A DNA stretch of 64,000 nt from Bradyrhizobium sp. CCBAU 53351 (lineage in GTDB: Bacteria > Pseudomonadota > Alphaproteobacteria > Rhizobiales > Xanthobacteraceae). Positions 24,605-36,583 of the stretch are shown here, one piece after another. Numbering within the stretch: position 1 is the first letter of the stretch; each line of letters starts with the position of its first letter. The stretch is taken from assembly GCF_015291745.1 (NCBI RefSeq), contig NZ_CP030059.1:1329501-1393500 (forward strand). The letters run 5' to 3'. Both the position numbers and the translations under genes were made by a program. Under the pieces are notes generated by a model, which was given only the letters and a program-made list of their open reading frames with translations, searched no databases and was not told the origin of the DNA.

Positions 24605-25078
24605 TCAGCACAGTGCAAGCGCGTTGACCGCGCGTGTCGCCGCATCTTCCTTGCCGGAGCCGACCAGCTGGCCGACGATGGATTCGAGCTCGCCCGGCTG
24701 CTTGCGGCGCGCGACCGCCAGCAGCTGCATCAATTCGGCCTCGTCCTTCGACAGGCGACGGCAGGACGGCGGCATGAAGCACAGATCGCACGGCCGGCCA
24801 CTGCGCAGGATTCTGACGAGTGCGGCAGCCCGCGCCACCAGCAGCGGGCTGTCGGAAATGCCCGGCGCCTCGTCGGCAAAGCGATAGGCCGCTTCCCAGC
24901 AATCCGACGCGCCGGTGGTATAGGCCGCCCCGATGAACCGGAACAACGACAGCGCAACGCGGCAGAAGTCATCGTAGCTTTCGACGCAGGGACGCGCCGC
25001 AAGCGCGGCCTGAAGCGGACAGAGCCGCGGCTGGCCGGCGTTCGGAATCGTGACAGAACCGCAAATATCCGGGGGCAT
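24605..25078 (-). CDS. Conserved hypothetical protein with clustered cysteines (157 aa)
   Basis: 157 residues from ATG at 25078; longer frames reach into the upstream gene. Six or more Cys, including RPCDLCFMPPSCRRL and RLCPLQ, could bind a metal. Otherwise helical (YDDFCRVALSLFRFIGAAY, EAELMQLLAVARRK). It follows the gene at 25090 by 11 bp in the same direction and ends 3 bp from the convergent TetR stop, so the two hypotheticals form an operon. No family recognised. Confidence 0.65.
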   Translation of the reverse strand: MPPDICGSVTIPNAGQPRLCPLQAALAARPCVESYDDFCRVALSLFRFIGAAYTTGASDCWEAAYRFADEAPGISDSPLLVARAAALVRILRSGRPCDLCFMPPSCRRLSKDEAELMQLLAVARRKQPGELESIVGQLVGSGKEDAATRAVNALALC

Positions 25079-25089
25079 GAACGATCTCG

Positions 25090-25590
25090 TCAGTGCAATG
25101 TCGGGCTTCCGACCAGCCAGCTCTTCATCGCCATGGTGCGGTCGTGGTCGAAAGACCGCAGCTGCCGGTCGGGCAGGATGAGACCCGCCATGCGGAAGAT
25201 CGTCGCGAGCCCGCGCACAGGCGCGAGCGCCCAATCGGCGCCGACCGGAGGCAGCCAGCTCTCGAATTGTTCACGCGCGATGTCGATGCGATCCTGTTGT
25301 GCCGCGGCGACGGCGTGCAAAATGCCCTGCTCGCTGTCCGACACGCGCGGACAGGTCGGGCAGTGCACCTCGATGGCGGTGTGGGCCGTGCAGGCGAAGA
25401 TCTCGATGATGGATTCCAGCGAGTGCACGGCATCGCCCACGCGAAAATGGTCGTACACCTCTTTGATGTCGGCTGCGGTAGGAACCGCGCCTCCGCTGCG
25501 GGCCTTGGCGCGGAAGCCCCAGATGAAGAGCCGTTCGGCCGCGCTCAGCGCCGGCAGGTCCAACGACCGGTGTTGTATCGATTGATGCAT
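25090..25590 (-). CDS. Conserved hypothetical protein (166 aa), first gene of a two-gene operon
   Basis: 166 residues from ATG at 25590; an upstream in-frame start at 25617 adds nine. Helical protein with LPALSAAERLFIWGFRAK at the N-terminus, then TAADIKEVYDHF and a central CPTCPRV pair of cysteines that may match the Cys clusters of its partner downstream. No membrane segment. The AERLFIWGFR opening recalls small rhizobial regulatory proteins, but I cannot name a family. Confidence 0.65.
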   Translation of the reverse strand: MHQSIQHRSLDLPALSAAERLFIWGFRAKARSGGAVPTAADIKEVYDHFRVGDAVHSLESIIEIFACTAHTAIEVHCPTCPRVSDSEQGILHAVAAAQQDRIDIAREQFESWLPPVGADWALAPVRGLATIFRMAGLILPDRQLRSFDHDRTMAMKSWLVGSPTLH

Positions 25591-25955
25591 GGAGCCTCTG
25601 GCGTCTGCAGCGCGCACGCCGCCTTTGATCTGCGCGATCGTTCCGCCAGAGCGTCTCGCAAGTCAACGCTCGCGGGCGCGATATCGAGGTGTTCTAGAAT
25701 TGCAATCAGGATTTCGCATCAGAGCCGAGTGACGAACGCCCGTAAAAACACGTTGAACGAATCCAATCTTGAATCCTTCGAACCGTACCATGTTGCCGAA
25801 GATGCCATGGAAAGGCGCGGCGCGGGGTTCGATTTACGACGCCTTAAGCCGATCAAGTCATACCGGGCCTATTCGGGCGATGGTCGAATTGCCTCAGACA
25901 TTGATTTCATGCGGCGCTCGCGTGTTGCTGCGCCCCGTCTCCAGAGAGAACGACT
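25591..25955. other. 365-bp intergenic region before the MCP genes
   Basis: No supported gene. It separates the divergent hypothetical operon from the chemoreceptor genes and must hold both promoters. The only structure seen is a spaced 8-bp inverted repeat (CTCTGGCG / CGCCAGAG) near 25596-25651. Confidence 0.45.
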
Positions 25956-27641
25956 GTGCTGAACCAGATCTCGATCCGTACCAAGCTCTTGAGTGCCGTC
26001 CTGGCGATGGCGGTGGCGATCTGCTGCGTGACCGGTATTGCGCTGTGGTCGATGTACCAGCGGATGTACCAGGACAGGGTGAACGTCCTGAAGGCCATGG
26101 TCGACGCCGGCTACAGCCTTGCGGAAAAGTTCGAGGCCGCGGCCGTGGCGGGCCAGCTGACCCGCGAGGACGCACAGGCGCGCTTCAAGGACGCGTTGCT
26201 GAAGATTCGCTATTCCGGCGACGAATATCTGTTTGCCCATACCTACGATCAGGTCGGCTTCGCTCATCCAAGCCCCAAGCTGATGGGCAAGGACGTCTTC
26301 GGCATCAAGGACAGCAACGGTGTTCCCGTCATCCCGGCTCTGCTCGACATCGTGCGCAAGCAGAACGAAGGCACCTACGCCTATGACTGGCCGTTGCGGC
26401 AGGACGATCCGAAGACGGCGGTGAAGCTGTCCTACGTCAAGGGTTTCGCGCCCTGGAAGGTCTTCATCGGAACGGGCGTGTTCGTGAACGACATCTGGAC
26501 CGACTTCATGGCGATGGTCTGGAAGATCGTCGGCATCATTGCGCTGCTCGCGCTTCCGGCGATCGGGCTCGTCGGCCTCGTCGGCTTTGCTGTCAGCCGC
26601 AGCATCCGCGGCGTCAGCGCCGCGATGCAGGCGCTGGCCGACGGCGATCTGTCGATCGACCTGCCCGAAGCGAAGCGGGCCGACGAAGTCGGGCAGATGG
26701 CGCGCGCGACGACATATTTCCGCGACCGGATGGCGGAGAGCGAAAAATTGCGCACCGAGCAGGAGAGATTGCGCTTGGACACCGCAGCCCAGCGCAAGCA
26801 GGACATGTATCGTCTCGCCGACGATTTCGAGCACGCGATCGGTGCGATCATCGAGACGGTGTCGCAGGCCGCCGGCAACCTCGAGAGCTCCGCGGGCACC
26901 CTGACCTCGACCGCCGACAGGTCGCAGGACCTTGCCAGGACGGTGACCGCCGCCTCCGGCGAAGCCTCGACCAACGTCCAGTCGGTCGCGGCGGCGACCG
27001 AGGAGCTCAGCTCCTCGATCACGGAGATCAGCCGGCAGGTGCAGACGTCGGCCCGCATGGCCGGCGATGCCGTCGCGCAGGCGCACAAAACCAACGAGCG
27101 GGTCAACGAGCTGGCGCGGGCTGCCAGCAGCATCGGCGACATCGTCGCGCTCATCAACGGGATCGCGGCACAGACCAATCTACTGGCGCTCAACGCCACC
27201 ATCGAGGCTGCGCGCGCCGGCGAAGCCGGTCGCGGCTTCGCCGTGGTCGCCTCGGAGGTGAAGCTGCTGGCGGAGCAGACCGCCAAGGCCACCGGCGAGA
27301 TCAGCGAGCAGGTCAGCGGGATGCAGGCGGCGACCGGCGAGTCCGTCGCGGCAATCAAGGAGATCGGCGACACCATCGGCGGCCTTTCGGAAATCGCCTC
27401 CGCCATCGCCGCGGCGGTGGAGGAGCAGGGCACGGCGACGCAGGAGATTTCGCGCAACGTCCAGCAGGCCGCGCACGGAACGCAACAGGTGTCCACGGGC
27501 GTCGCCGACGTGCAGCGTGGGGCGTCCGAGACCGGGGCAGCATCGTCCCAGGTTCTGTCCGCAGCACGCTCGCTCGCCGCCGACAGCGCAAGCCTGAAGC
27601 AGAAGGTCAGCTCCTTCCTCACCTCTGTCCGCGCGGCCTGA
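25956..27641 (+). CDS. Methyl-accepting chemotaxis protein with single-Cache sensor
   Basis: 561 residues from GTG at 25956 (GAGAGAA upstream). TM1 near 10-32, a periplasmic sCache_2-type domain (about 35-190) with the typical YLFAHTYDQ and [16 protein letters not shown] phrases, TM2 near 190-215, HAMP ([18 protein letters not shown]), then the cytoplasmic signalling hairpin with the conserved tip ([33 protein letters not shown]). It relays attractant or repellent binding to CheA. No cheB/R pentapeptide at the end. Paired with a second receptor downstream. Confidence 0.95.
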   Translation: MLNQISIRTKLLSAVLAMAVAICCVTGIALWSMYQRMYQDRVNVLKAMVDAGYSLAEKFEAAAVAGQLTREDAQARFKDALLKIRYSGDEYLFAHTYDQVGFAHPSPKLMGKDVFGIKDSNGVPVIPALLDIVRKQNEGTYAYDWPLRQDDPKTAVKLSYVKGFAPWKVFIGTGVFVNDIWTDFMAMVWKIVGIIALLALPAIGLVGLVGFAVSRSIRGVSAAMQALADGDLSIDLPEAKRADEVGQMARATTYFRDRMAESEKLRTEQERLRLDTAAQRKQDMYRLADDFEHAIGAIIETVSQAAGNLESSAGTLTSTADRSQDLARTVTAASGEASTNVQSVAAATEELSSSITEISRQVQTSARMAGDAVAQAHKTNERVNELARAASSIGDIVALINGIAAQTNLLALNATIEAARAGEAGRGFAVVASEVKLLAEQTAKATGEISEQVSGMQAATGESVAAIKEIGDTIGGLSEIASAIAAAVEEQGTATQEISRNVQQAAHGTQQVSTGVADVQRGASETGAASSQVLSAARSLAADSASLKQKVSSFLTSVRAA

Positions 27642-27706
27642 GGGAGGCCTGAATTCCGGGAACCGGAATGCTTAAGGCTTTGCTAAGGGGATCGGGATAA
27701 ATTGGC

Positions 27707-29419
27707 ATGTCTGTACCGCCAATTTTGCGAGCTCCGATGATTTTCTCCCGCATCAGTTTCAAGCTGGTCCTCATTGTCGGCATCAGCCTGCTCGGCATGA
27801 TCGCGCTGGCGCCGATCGCCCTGTCGACCGTGCGTAGCCAGATGGTCGCCGACCGTCAGGCCAAGACGCAGCACATGGTCGATGTCGGCTACGGCATTCT
27901 CGCCCACTATCAGAAGCTCGAGAACGAGGGGAAACTGCCGCGCGAGCAGGCCCAGGCCGCCGCCATGGCCGAGATCAAGAGCCTGCGCTACGACAAGGTC
28001 GAGTATTTCTGGATCAATGACATGACCCCCAAGATGGTCATGCATCCGATCAAGCCGGAGCTCGACGGCAAGGATCTGTCCGGCATGAAGGATCCCGCCG
28101 GCAATGCATTGTTCATGGGCTTCGTTGACGTCGTCAAGAAGCAGGGCGCCGGCTTCTATGGCTATCTCTGGCCCAAGCCCGGCTTCGACCAGCCGGTCGG
28201 GAAAATCTCCTATGTGAAGGGCTTTGCGCCCTGGGGCTGGATCATCGGCACCGGCATCTATCTCGACGACGTCGACGCCGTGTTCCGCCAGAACGCGATG
28301 ACGTTCGGCTACGTCTGCCTCGCCGTGCTGGTTCTGGTTCTCGGCGCCTCGTTCCTGATCGGACGCAGCGTCACCCGGCCGCTGGCCACGATCACGGCGC
28401 TGACCGAGCGCCTCGCCGCCGGCGACAGCGCTTTCGAGGTGCCCTACACCGACCGCAGCAACGAAGTCGGTGCGCTTGCCAAGGCACTCGCCGTGTTCAA
28501 GGACAATGCGTCGGCCGTGGGCCGGATGCATGCCGAGCAGGAAGAGATGAAGCACAAGGCCGACGACGAGAAGCGCAAGGCGATGGCCGATCTCGCCGGC
28601 AAGTTCGAGGCGAGCGTCCAGGCCGTCGTCCGCGACGTCTTCAACGAGGCGCGCGCGATGCAGCAGGCCGCGCAGGGCATGTCGGAGACCGCGAACAAGG
28701 CGAGCGACCGCGCGAGCTTCGTCGCCACGGCGTGCCAGCAGGCTTCGAGCAACGTGCAGACGGTCGCTTCCGCGGCCGGCGAGCTGTCGTCCTCGATCTC
28801 GGAGATCAGCCAGCGGGTCGCGCAGGCCGCGACCGTGGCCGACAAGGCCGCTGCCGACGGTCAGCGCACCAACGACACCGTGCAGGGGCTGGCTGCGGCT
28901 GCGCACAAGATCGGCGAGGTCATCGACCTCATCAACCAGATCGCCTCGCAGACCAATCTGCTCGCGCTCAACGCCACCATCGAGGCGGCGCGGGCCGGCG
29001 AAGCCGGCAAGGGCTTTGCGGTGGTCGCGAGCGAAGTGAAGTCGCTGGCGAGCCAGACCGCAAAGGCGACCGACGAGATCGGTGCGCAGATCACCGCGAT
29101 CCAGGCCGAGACCAATCAGGTCGTCGGCAACATCGAGAGCATCCGCGCCACCATCATGGAGGTCAACGAGATTTCCTCGTCGATCGCCGCGGCGGTCGAG
29201 GAGCAGGGCGCCGCGACGCAGGCGATCGCCCACAGCGTGCAGGAAGCGGCCTCCGGCACCGACCAGGTCTCGCAAAACATCTCCGGCGTGACCGATGCGA
29301 CCGCAGAGACAGGGCAGGCCGCCGGCCTCGTGCTGCAGTCGAGCGGCCGCCTGACGCAGAAACTGCAAACCCTCGAGAACGAGGTCAGCGTCTTCGTCGC
29401 GGGCGTCCGCGCCGCGTAA
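27707..29419 (+). CDS. Methyl-accepting chemotaxis protein with single-Cache sensor (second copy)
   Basis: 570 residues; an alternative ATG at 27737 removes ten. Same order as its neighbour: TM1, sCache_2 ([32 protein letters not shown]), TM2, HAMP, signalling hairpin with [20 protein letters not shown]. The two receptors share domain layout but are diverged in the sensor, so they arose by an old duplication. The WIND motif is typical of Cache domains sensing small organic acids; the ligand is unknown. 65 bp separate the genes. Confidence 0.95.
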   Translation: MSVPPILRAPMIFSRISFKLVLIVGISLLGMIALAPIALSTVRSQMVADRQAKTQHMVDVGYGILAHYQKLENEGKLPREQAQAAAMAEIKSLRYDKVEYFWINDMTPKMVMHPIKPELDGKDLSGMKDPAGNALFMGFVDVVKKQGAGFYGYLWPKPGFDQPVGKISYVKGFAPWGWIIGTGIYLDDVDAVFRQNAMTFGYVCLAVLVLVLGASFLIGRSVTRPLATITALTERLAAGDSAFEVPYTDRSNEVGALAKALAVFKDNASAVGRMHAEQEEMKHKADDEKRKAMADLAGKFEASVQAVVRDVFNEARAMQQAAQGMSETANKASDRASFVATACQQASSNVQTVASAAGELSSSISEISQRVAQAATVADKAAADGQRTNDTVQGLAAAAHKIGEVIDLINQIASQTNLLALNATIEAARAGEAGKGFAVVASEVKSLASQTAKATDEIGAQITAIQAETNQVVGNIESIRATIMEVNEISSSIAAAVEEQGAATQAIAHSVQEAASGTDQVSQNISGVTDATAETGQAAGLVLQSSGRLTQKLQTLENEVSVFVAGVRAA

Positions 29420-29581
29420 CGAAACGCGCTGCACTTTCCTGGTATTTCCGCGTCGCGGCATCGGCTGCGGCGCGGATGTTGTTTTCCTTGACATGACCTC
29501 TGCCGTGCTCGACGTGTAATGACGGCGAGCGACGGCACGTGCGTGCCTGCGCGAAGAAAAAAAGCAGCACGGGAAGACGTC

Positions 29582-31303
29582 ATGAGCGCAGGCCTCAACG
29601 AACAGGACTACCTCGCCACCCTGCGCGGCCTGTGGGACAAAGCCTGGCCGAAGGGCCTGCCGCGTACGCCGAACTATCTGCACGGCGAAGTTCCCTTGAC
29701 GGAATATCTGCGCGCCTGGGCGAAGCGCAGCCCCGAACGTCCCGCGGTGATCTTCTACGGCCACGTCACGACCTATGCGGATCTCGACCGGCAGAGCGAC
29801 CGCTTCGCGGCGCTGCTGGCGGCCAAGGGCGTGCGCAAGGGCGATCGCGTCGCCGTCTTCCTGCCGAACTGTCCGCAATTCCACATCGTGTTCTTCGGCA
29901 TTTTGAAGCTCGGTGCGATCCACGTTCCGGTCAGCCCGCTGTCGCGCGCGTTCGAGCTGTCTTACGCGCTCAACGACAGCCAGGCTGAGGTGATCGTGTC
30001 GCTGGACCAACTCATGCCCGTCATCGAGCAGGTCAGGGGCGAGGTACGTCTGCGCGAAATCATCGTCACCAGCTTTGCCGACGTCGTGCCGACAACGCCC
30101 GCGTTCCCCGTTCCGGACTCGATCCGCACGCCGCGCGTTGCGGTGCCGGGCTCGACCGATCTGTTGCCCGCGCTTGCGGCGATGCCCGCGTCACCGCCGC
30201 TGCCGCCGCCCGGACTCGATGATGTTGCCGCGCTCAACTACACCGGCGGCACCACCGGCATGCCCAAGGGCTGCGTCCATACCCATGGCGACATGGTCTA
30301 CACGGCCGCGGCCAATTACGGCATCTCGATGCCGCCCGGCGAGAGCAGCGTGTTCCTGTCGTTCTTCCCGGAGTTCTGGATTGCGGGCGAGAACTCTGGA
30401 CTGATCTTCCCGCTGTTCTCCGGCGCCACGCTGGTCCTGCTCGCGCGCTGGGACGCCGTCGGCGCGATGGCCGCGATCGACAAGTACAAGGTGACCATGA
30501 CCGCGATGCCGGTCGACAGCGCGGTCGAACTGATGGACCATCCACGCTTTCGCGAGTTCGATCTGTCGTCCTTGACGCAGGTCCGCGTCGTCTCCTTCGT
30601 CAAGAAGCTCAATGCCGACTACCGCAAGCGCTGGAAGGATCTCACCGGCACGATCCTGATGGAGGCGGCCTGGGGCATGACGGAGACCCACACCTCCAAC
30701 ACCTTCACGGCAGGCTTCCAGGACGACGATTTCGATCTCAACAACCAGCCGATCTTCGTCGGCCTGCCGGTTCCCGGCGCAGAGTTCAAGATCACGGATT
30801 TCGAGACCGGCGCGCTGCTGCCGCTTGGCGCCGAAGGCGAGATCCGCGTGCGGACGCCCTCGCTGCTCAAGAGCTACTGGAACAAGCCGGAGGCGACCGC
30901 CGAGTCGCTTGTCGACGGCTGGCTGCGCACCGGCGATATCGGCGCCATCGACAAGGACGGCTTTCTGCACTTCCTCGGCCGCCGCAAGGAGATGCTGAAG
31001 GTCAAGGGCATGAGCGTGTTTCCGCCGGAGATCGAGGCCCTGCTCGGCCAGCATCCGAAGGTGTTGGGCTCGGGCGTGGTCGGGCGGGACGATCCCGACA
31101 AGGGCCAGGTGCCGGTGGCTTATATCCAGCTCAAGCCGGAGGCGGTCGGCACCATCTCCGCGGAAGACCTGCGCGCCTGGTGCGCCGAACGCATGGCCGT
31201 CTACAAGGTTCCGGAAGTGCGTATGATCGATGCCCTGCCGCTGACGGCGACGGGCAAGGTGAAGAAGCAGGACCTCAATCCCAATGTGCCTCCTGCCGTC
31301 TGA
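29582..31303 (+). CDS. AMP-forming acyl-CoA synthetase / fatty-acid CoA ligase
   Basis: 573 residues from ATG at 29582, preceded by GGGAAGACG; the longer frame to 29519 is not supported. ANL-superfamily motifs: phosphate loop YTGGTTGMPKGC, the WGMTET block, GWLRTGDIG and the C-terminal catalytic Lys in TGKVKKQDL. It activates a carboxylic acid with ATP and couples it to CoA in the cytoplasm. The fused acyl-CoA carboxylase starts 12 nt downstream, so ligation and carboxylation are probably consecutive steps of one pathway. Substrate chain length cannot be read. Confidence 0.93.
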   Translation: MSAGLNEQDYLATLRGLWDKAWPKGLPRTPNYLHGEVPLTEYLRAWAKRSPERPAVIFYGHVTTYADLDRQSDRFAALLAAKGVRKGDRVAVFLPNCPQFHIVFFGILKLGAIHVPVSPLSRAFELSYALNDSQAEVIVSLDQLMPVIEQVRGEVRLREIIVTSFADVVPTTPAFPVPDSIRTPRVAVPGSTDLLPALAAMPASPPLPPPGLDDVAALNYTGGTTGMPKGCVHTHGDMVYTAAANYGISMPPGESSVFLSFFPEFWIAGENSGLIFPLFSGATLVLLARWDAVGAMAAIDKYKVTMTAMPVDSAVELMDHPRFREFDLSSLTQVRVVSFVKKLNADYRKRWKDLTGTILMEAAWGMTETHTSNTFTAGFQDDDFDLNNQPIFVGLPVPGAEFKITDFETGALLPLGAEGEIRVRTPSLLKSYWNKPEATAESLVDGWLRTGDIGAIDKDGFLHFLGRRKEMLKVKGMSVFPPEIEALLGQHPKVLGSGVVGRDDPDKGQVPVAYIQLKPEAVGTISAEDLRAWCAERMAVYKVPEVRMIDALPLTATGKVKKQDLNPNVPPAV

Positions 31304-31315
31304 ATGAGAGAGACG

Positions 31316-34300
31316 ATGTCGTTCAAAAAGCTCCTGATCGCCAATCGCGGCGAGATCGCCATCCGCATCGCGCGCGCCGCCGCCGATGCCGGCATCGCGA
31401 CGGTCGCGATCCATCCGGCCGACGACGCGCTGTCGCTGCACGTGCGTGTTGCCGACGACGCGATCGAAATCCCCGGCCGCGGCGCCCGGGCCTATCTCGA
31501 CATCGAGGCGGTGGTGACGGCGGCGAAGAGCGCCGGCTGCGATGCCGTCCATCCCGGCTATGGCTTCCTCAGCGAGAACGCGGCGTTTGCTAAGGCCTGC
31601 GCCGACGCGGGCCTCACTTTCGTCGGACCGAAACCGGCTGCACTCGAATTGTTCGGCGACAAGGTCGCGGCACGGCAACTCGCAAAACGTTGCGGCGTCC
31701 CCATCATCGCCGGCACCAGCGGGCCATCGAGTCTCGAAGAGATCACGGCGTTCTTCACCTCGCTCGGCAGCAGCGCGGCCATTGTCATCAAGGCGATGGC
31801 CGGCGGCGGTGGGCGCGGCATGCGCGTGGTGGAGAGCGCGGCCGATCTCGCGGAGGCCCATGCGCGCTGCCAGTCGGAAGCCAAGGCCGCCTTCGGCTTC
31901 GACGGCGTCTATGCCGAGCGCCTGATCCGGCAGGCGCGCCATATCGAGGTGCAGATCATCGGCGACAAGCATGGCGCGATCTCGCATCTCTGGGAGCGTG
32001 AATGCACCATCCAGCGCCGGCACCAAAAGCTGGTCGAGGTCGCCCCGAGCCCCTCGCTGAGCGATTCCCTGCGTGGCCGCATCATCGAGGCGGCGAGGCA
32101 GCTTGCGACGGCGGCCTCTTACGACAATCTCGGCACGTTCGAATTCCTGGTCGACGGCACCGCCGAGGACAGTTTTGCCTTCATCGAGGCCAATCCCCGG
32201 CTGCAGGTTGAGCACACCGTGACTGAAGAGGTGCTCGGGCTCGATCTTGTCCGCGCCCAGTTCGCGGTCGCCGCGGGCGCGACGCTGGCTTCGCTCGGCC
32301 TCGCGCAAGGGGCGATCCCGAAGCCGCGCGGCCATGCCATGCAGCTCCGCGTCAACATGGAGACGCTGGACGCCGGCGGCGCGACGCATCCGACCGGCGG
32401 CGTGCTCGCCGTGTTCGAGCCGCCGTCGGGGCCCGGCGTCCGCGTCGACAGTTTCGGCTATGCCGGCTACAAGACCAGCGCGGCCTTCGACTCGCTGCTG
32501 GCAAAAGTCATCGTGCATACGCCGGGCGAAGCCTGGCACGACGTCGTCGCCAAGGCGTCGCGCGCCCTGCGCGAATTCCGGATCGACGGCGTCGTCACCA
32601 ACATCGCCTTCCTCCAGGCGGTGCTCGCGCATCCAGATTTCAAGACCAACCGCATCGCGACCGACTTCATCGATCGCAACATCGCAAAGCTCGTCGATGC
32701 CGCCGATGGGGCGGCCAAGCCGCTTTACTTCGCCGCGACCGAGCAAAGCGGCGGTCACGGTATCGAAGCGCATGTCGCACAGGTCGTGCCCGAAGGCACG
32801 GTGATGGTCGCAGCTCCCCTGCAGGGCACCATCGTCACCATCCAGGTCAAGGAGGGCGAGATCGTGCGCCCCGGCCAACAGCTCGCCGTGATCGAATCCA
32901 TGAAGATGGAGCATCTCGTCATGGCCGAGCAGGGCGGTCGTGTCATGAAGCTCGTGGCCGGCGATGGCGTCACGCTGCTGCATGGCGAAGCCATCATGTA
33001 TCTGGAGCCGCTCGACGTTGCGGCCGACCACACGGCTGCGGAGGCCGACGTCGATCTCGACCACATCCGCCCCGACCTCGCCGAGCTGATCGCCCGTCAG
33101 GCCAACACGCTTGACGAAAATCGCCCGGCCTCGGTCGAGCGTCGCCGCAACACCAACCAGCGCACCGCGCGCGAGAACGTCGCGCAACTCGTCGACGAAG
33201 GCTCGTTCATGGAGTATGGCAGCCTCGCGATCGCGGCGCAGCGGCGCCGGCGCAAGCTCGACGACCTCATCAAGAACACACCGGCCGACGGCCTCGTCAT
33301 GGGTGTCGCCACAGTGAATGGCGAGAAGTTCGGGCCCGAAGGCGCGCGCTGCATCGTCGTGGCCTACGACTACACCGTGCTCGCGGGCACGCAGGGCCAT
33401 ATGAACCACAAGAAGATTGACCGCATGCTGACGCTGGCGGAAGACTGGAGCGTGCCGCTGGTGTTCTACGCCGAGGGCGGCGGCGGCCGGCCCGGCGACA
33501 CCGACCGGCTCGGCATGACCGGGCTCGACGGCCCGTCCTTCGTGCAATTCGCAAGGCTGTCCGGCCTCGTCCCGGTCGTGGGCGTGGTCTCCGGCTATTG
33601 TTTCGCCGGCAACGCTGCGATGCTCGGCTGCTGCGACGTCATCATTGCGACCAGGAACGCCTCGATCGGCATGGGCGGTCCCGCCATGATCGAAGGCGGC
33701 GGGCTCGGCGTCTATCATCCGGCCGAGGTCGGCCCGGTCTCGTTCCAATCGCCGAACGGCGTCATCGACATCCTGGTCGAGGACGAGGAAGAGGCAACGC
33801 GCGTCGCGCAAAAATACCTGTCCTATTTCCAGGGCGCGGTGACGGATTGGGAAGCGACCGACCAGCGTCTGCTGCGCCGCGCGATCCCCGAGAATCGCTT
33901 ACGCGTCTACGATATCCGCAGCGTGATCGGTCTGGTCGCCGACAAGGACAGCGTGCTGGAGCTGCGCCGCGACTACGGCGTCGGCATGATCACCGCGCTG
34001 ATCCGCATCGAGGGCAAGCCGTTCGGCCTGATCGCCAACAATCCGCGCCATCTCGGCGGCGCAATCGATGCCGATGCCGGCGACAAGGCCGCGCGCTTCC
34101 TGCAGCTTTGCGACGCCTTCGATCTTCCCATCGTCTCGCTCTGCGATACGCCCGGCTTCATGGTCGGCCCCGAGGCCGAAAAGACCGCGATCGTCCGCCA
34201 CGTCTCGCGCATGTTCGTGACAGGCGCGAGCCTCACCGTGCCGCTGTTCGGCATCGTGCTACGCAAGGGCTATGGTCTCGGCGCGCAGTCGATGATCGGC

Positions 34301-34621
34301 GGCGGTTTCCACGCCTCGTTCTTCACCGCGGCCTGGCCGACCGGCGAGTTCGGCGGCATGGGCCTGGAGGGCTATGTCCGCCTCGGCTTCCGCAAGGAGA
34401 TGGAGGCGATCGCCGATCCCGAAGAGCGCGAGACGTATTACCGCAACAAGGTCGCCGAGCTCTATGCCAACGGCAAGGCGGTCTCGATCGCCTCGGTGTT
34501 CGAGATCGACAACGTCATCGACCCCGCCGAGACGCGGCGCTGGATCATGGCAGGCTTGCGGTCCGTGCCGAAGCCGCCGGCCAGGGCGGGGAAAAAGCGG
34601 CCGTGTATCGATACGTGGTGA
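31316..34621 (+). CDS. Single-chain acyl-CoA carboxylase (biotin carboxylase + BCCP + carboxyltransferase)
   Basis: 1101 residues from ATG at 31316 (GAGAGAGACG upstream). Biotin carboxylase about 1-450 with the ATP-grasp loop KAMAGGGGRGMR; biotinyl domain about 490-570 with biotin site K530 in ESMKMEHL; carboxyltransferase about 600-1090 with both beta-type (VSGYCFAGNAAMLGCCD) and alpha-type halves (GGGFHASFFTAAWPTGEFGGMG). Most acetyl- or propionyl-CoA carboxylases split these over two or more chains; full fusion matches the long-chain acyl-CoA carboxylase (LCC) group known from mycobacteria and some rhizobia. It carboxylates an acyl-CoA using bicarbonate and ATP, probably the product of the ligase upstream. 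Confidence 0.93.
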   Translation: MSFKKLLIANRGEIAIRIARAAADAGIATVAIHPADDALSLHVRVADDAIEIPGRGARAYLDIEAVVTAAKSAGCDAVHPGYGFLSENAAFAKACADAGLTFVGPKPAALELFGDKVAARQLAKRCGVPIIAGTSGPSSLEEITAFFTSLGSSAAIVIKAMAGGGGRGMRVVESAADLAEAHARCQSEAKAAFGFDGVYAERLIRQARHIEVQIIGDKHGAISHLWERECTIQRRHQKLVEVAPSPSLSDSLRGRIIEAARQLATAASYDNLGTFEFLVDGTAEDSFAFIEANPRLQVEHTVTEEVLGLDLVRAQFAVAAGATLASLGLAQGAIPKPRGHAMQLRVNMETLDAGGATHPTGGVLAVFEPPSGPGVRVDSFGYAGYKTSAAFDSLLAKVIVHTPGEAWHDVVAKASRALREFRIDGVVTNIAFLQAVLAHPDFKTNRIATDFIDRNIAKLVDAADGAAKPLYFAATEQSGGHGIEAHVAQVVPEGTVMVAAPLQGTIVTIQVKEGEIVRPGQQLAVIESMKMEHLVMAEQGGRVMKLVAGDGVTLLHGEAIMYLEPLDVAADHTAAEADVDLDHIRPDLAELIARQANTLDENRPASVERRRNTNQRTARENVAQLVDEGSFMEYGSLAIAAQRRRRKLDDLIKNTPADGLVMGVATVNGEKFGPEGARCIVVAYDYTVLAGTQGHMNHKKIDRMLTLAEDWSVPLVFYAEGGGGRPGDTDRLGMTGLDGPSFVQFARLSGLVPVVGVVSGYCFAGNAAMLGCCDVIIATRNASIGMGGPAMIEGGGLGVYHPAEVGPVSFQSPNGVIDILVEDEEEATRVAQKYLSYFQGAVTDWEATDQRLLRRAIPENRLRVYDIRSVIGLVADKDSVLELRRDYGVGMITALIRIEGKPFGLIANNPRHLGGAIDADAGDKAARFLQLCDAFDLPIVSLCDTPGFMVGPEAEKTAIVRHVSRMFVTGASLTVPLFGIVLRKGYGLGAQSMIGGGFHASFFTAAWPTGEFGGMGLEGYVRLGFRKEMEAIADPEERETYYRNKVAELYANGKAVSIASVFEIDNVIDPAETRRWIMAGLRSVPKPPARAGKKRPCIDTW

Positions 34622-34716
34622 GGGCGGTGCAGCAATAGCTCCTTTCCGGTTCCCGATTGACATCCCAGCCTGTGGTGCCAGACTTTGCACAATAATACAG
34701 GGTGGAGACGTCCGCG

Positions 34717-36570
<1,854 letters not shown>

Positions 36571-36583
36571 CGTTCAGCCCGAT

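Noticed and set aside
25820..25835. Distal attachment site: GGGGTTCGATT matching the tRNA-Glu T arm
   Set aside because: Only 11 bp match, located in unrelated GC-rich sequence 7 kb beyond the island's compositional end.
29525..29550. Sigma-54 promoter upstream of the acyl-CoA ligase (GGCACGTGCGTGCC)
   Set aside because: The -12 GC is absent at the required spacing.
34660..34700. Sigma-54 promoter upstream of the AcoR-like gene (TGGTGCC...TTTGCA)
   Set aside because: GG to GC spacing is 11 instead of 10 and the consensus match is partial.
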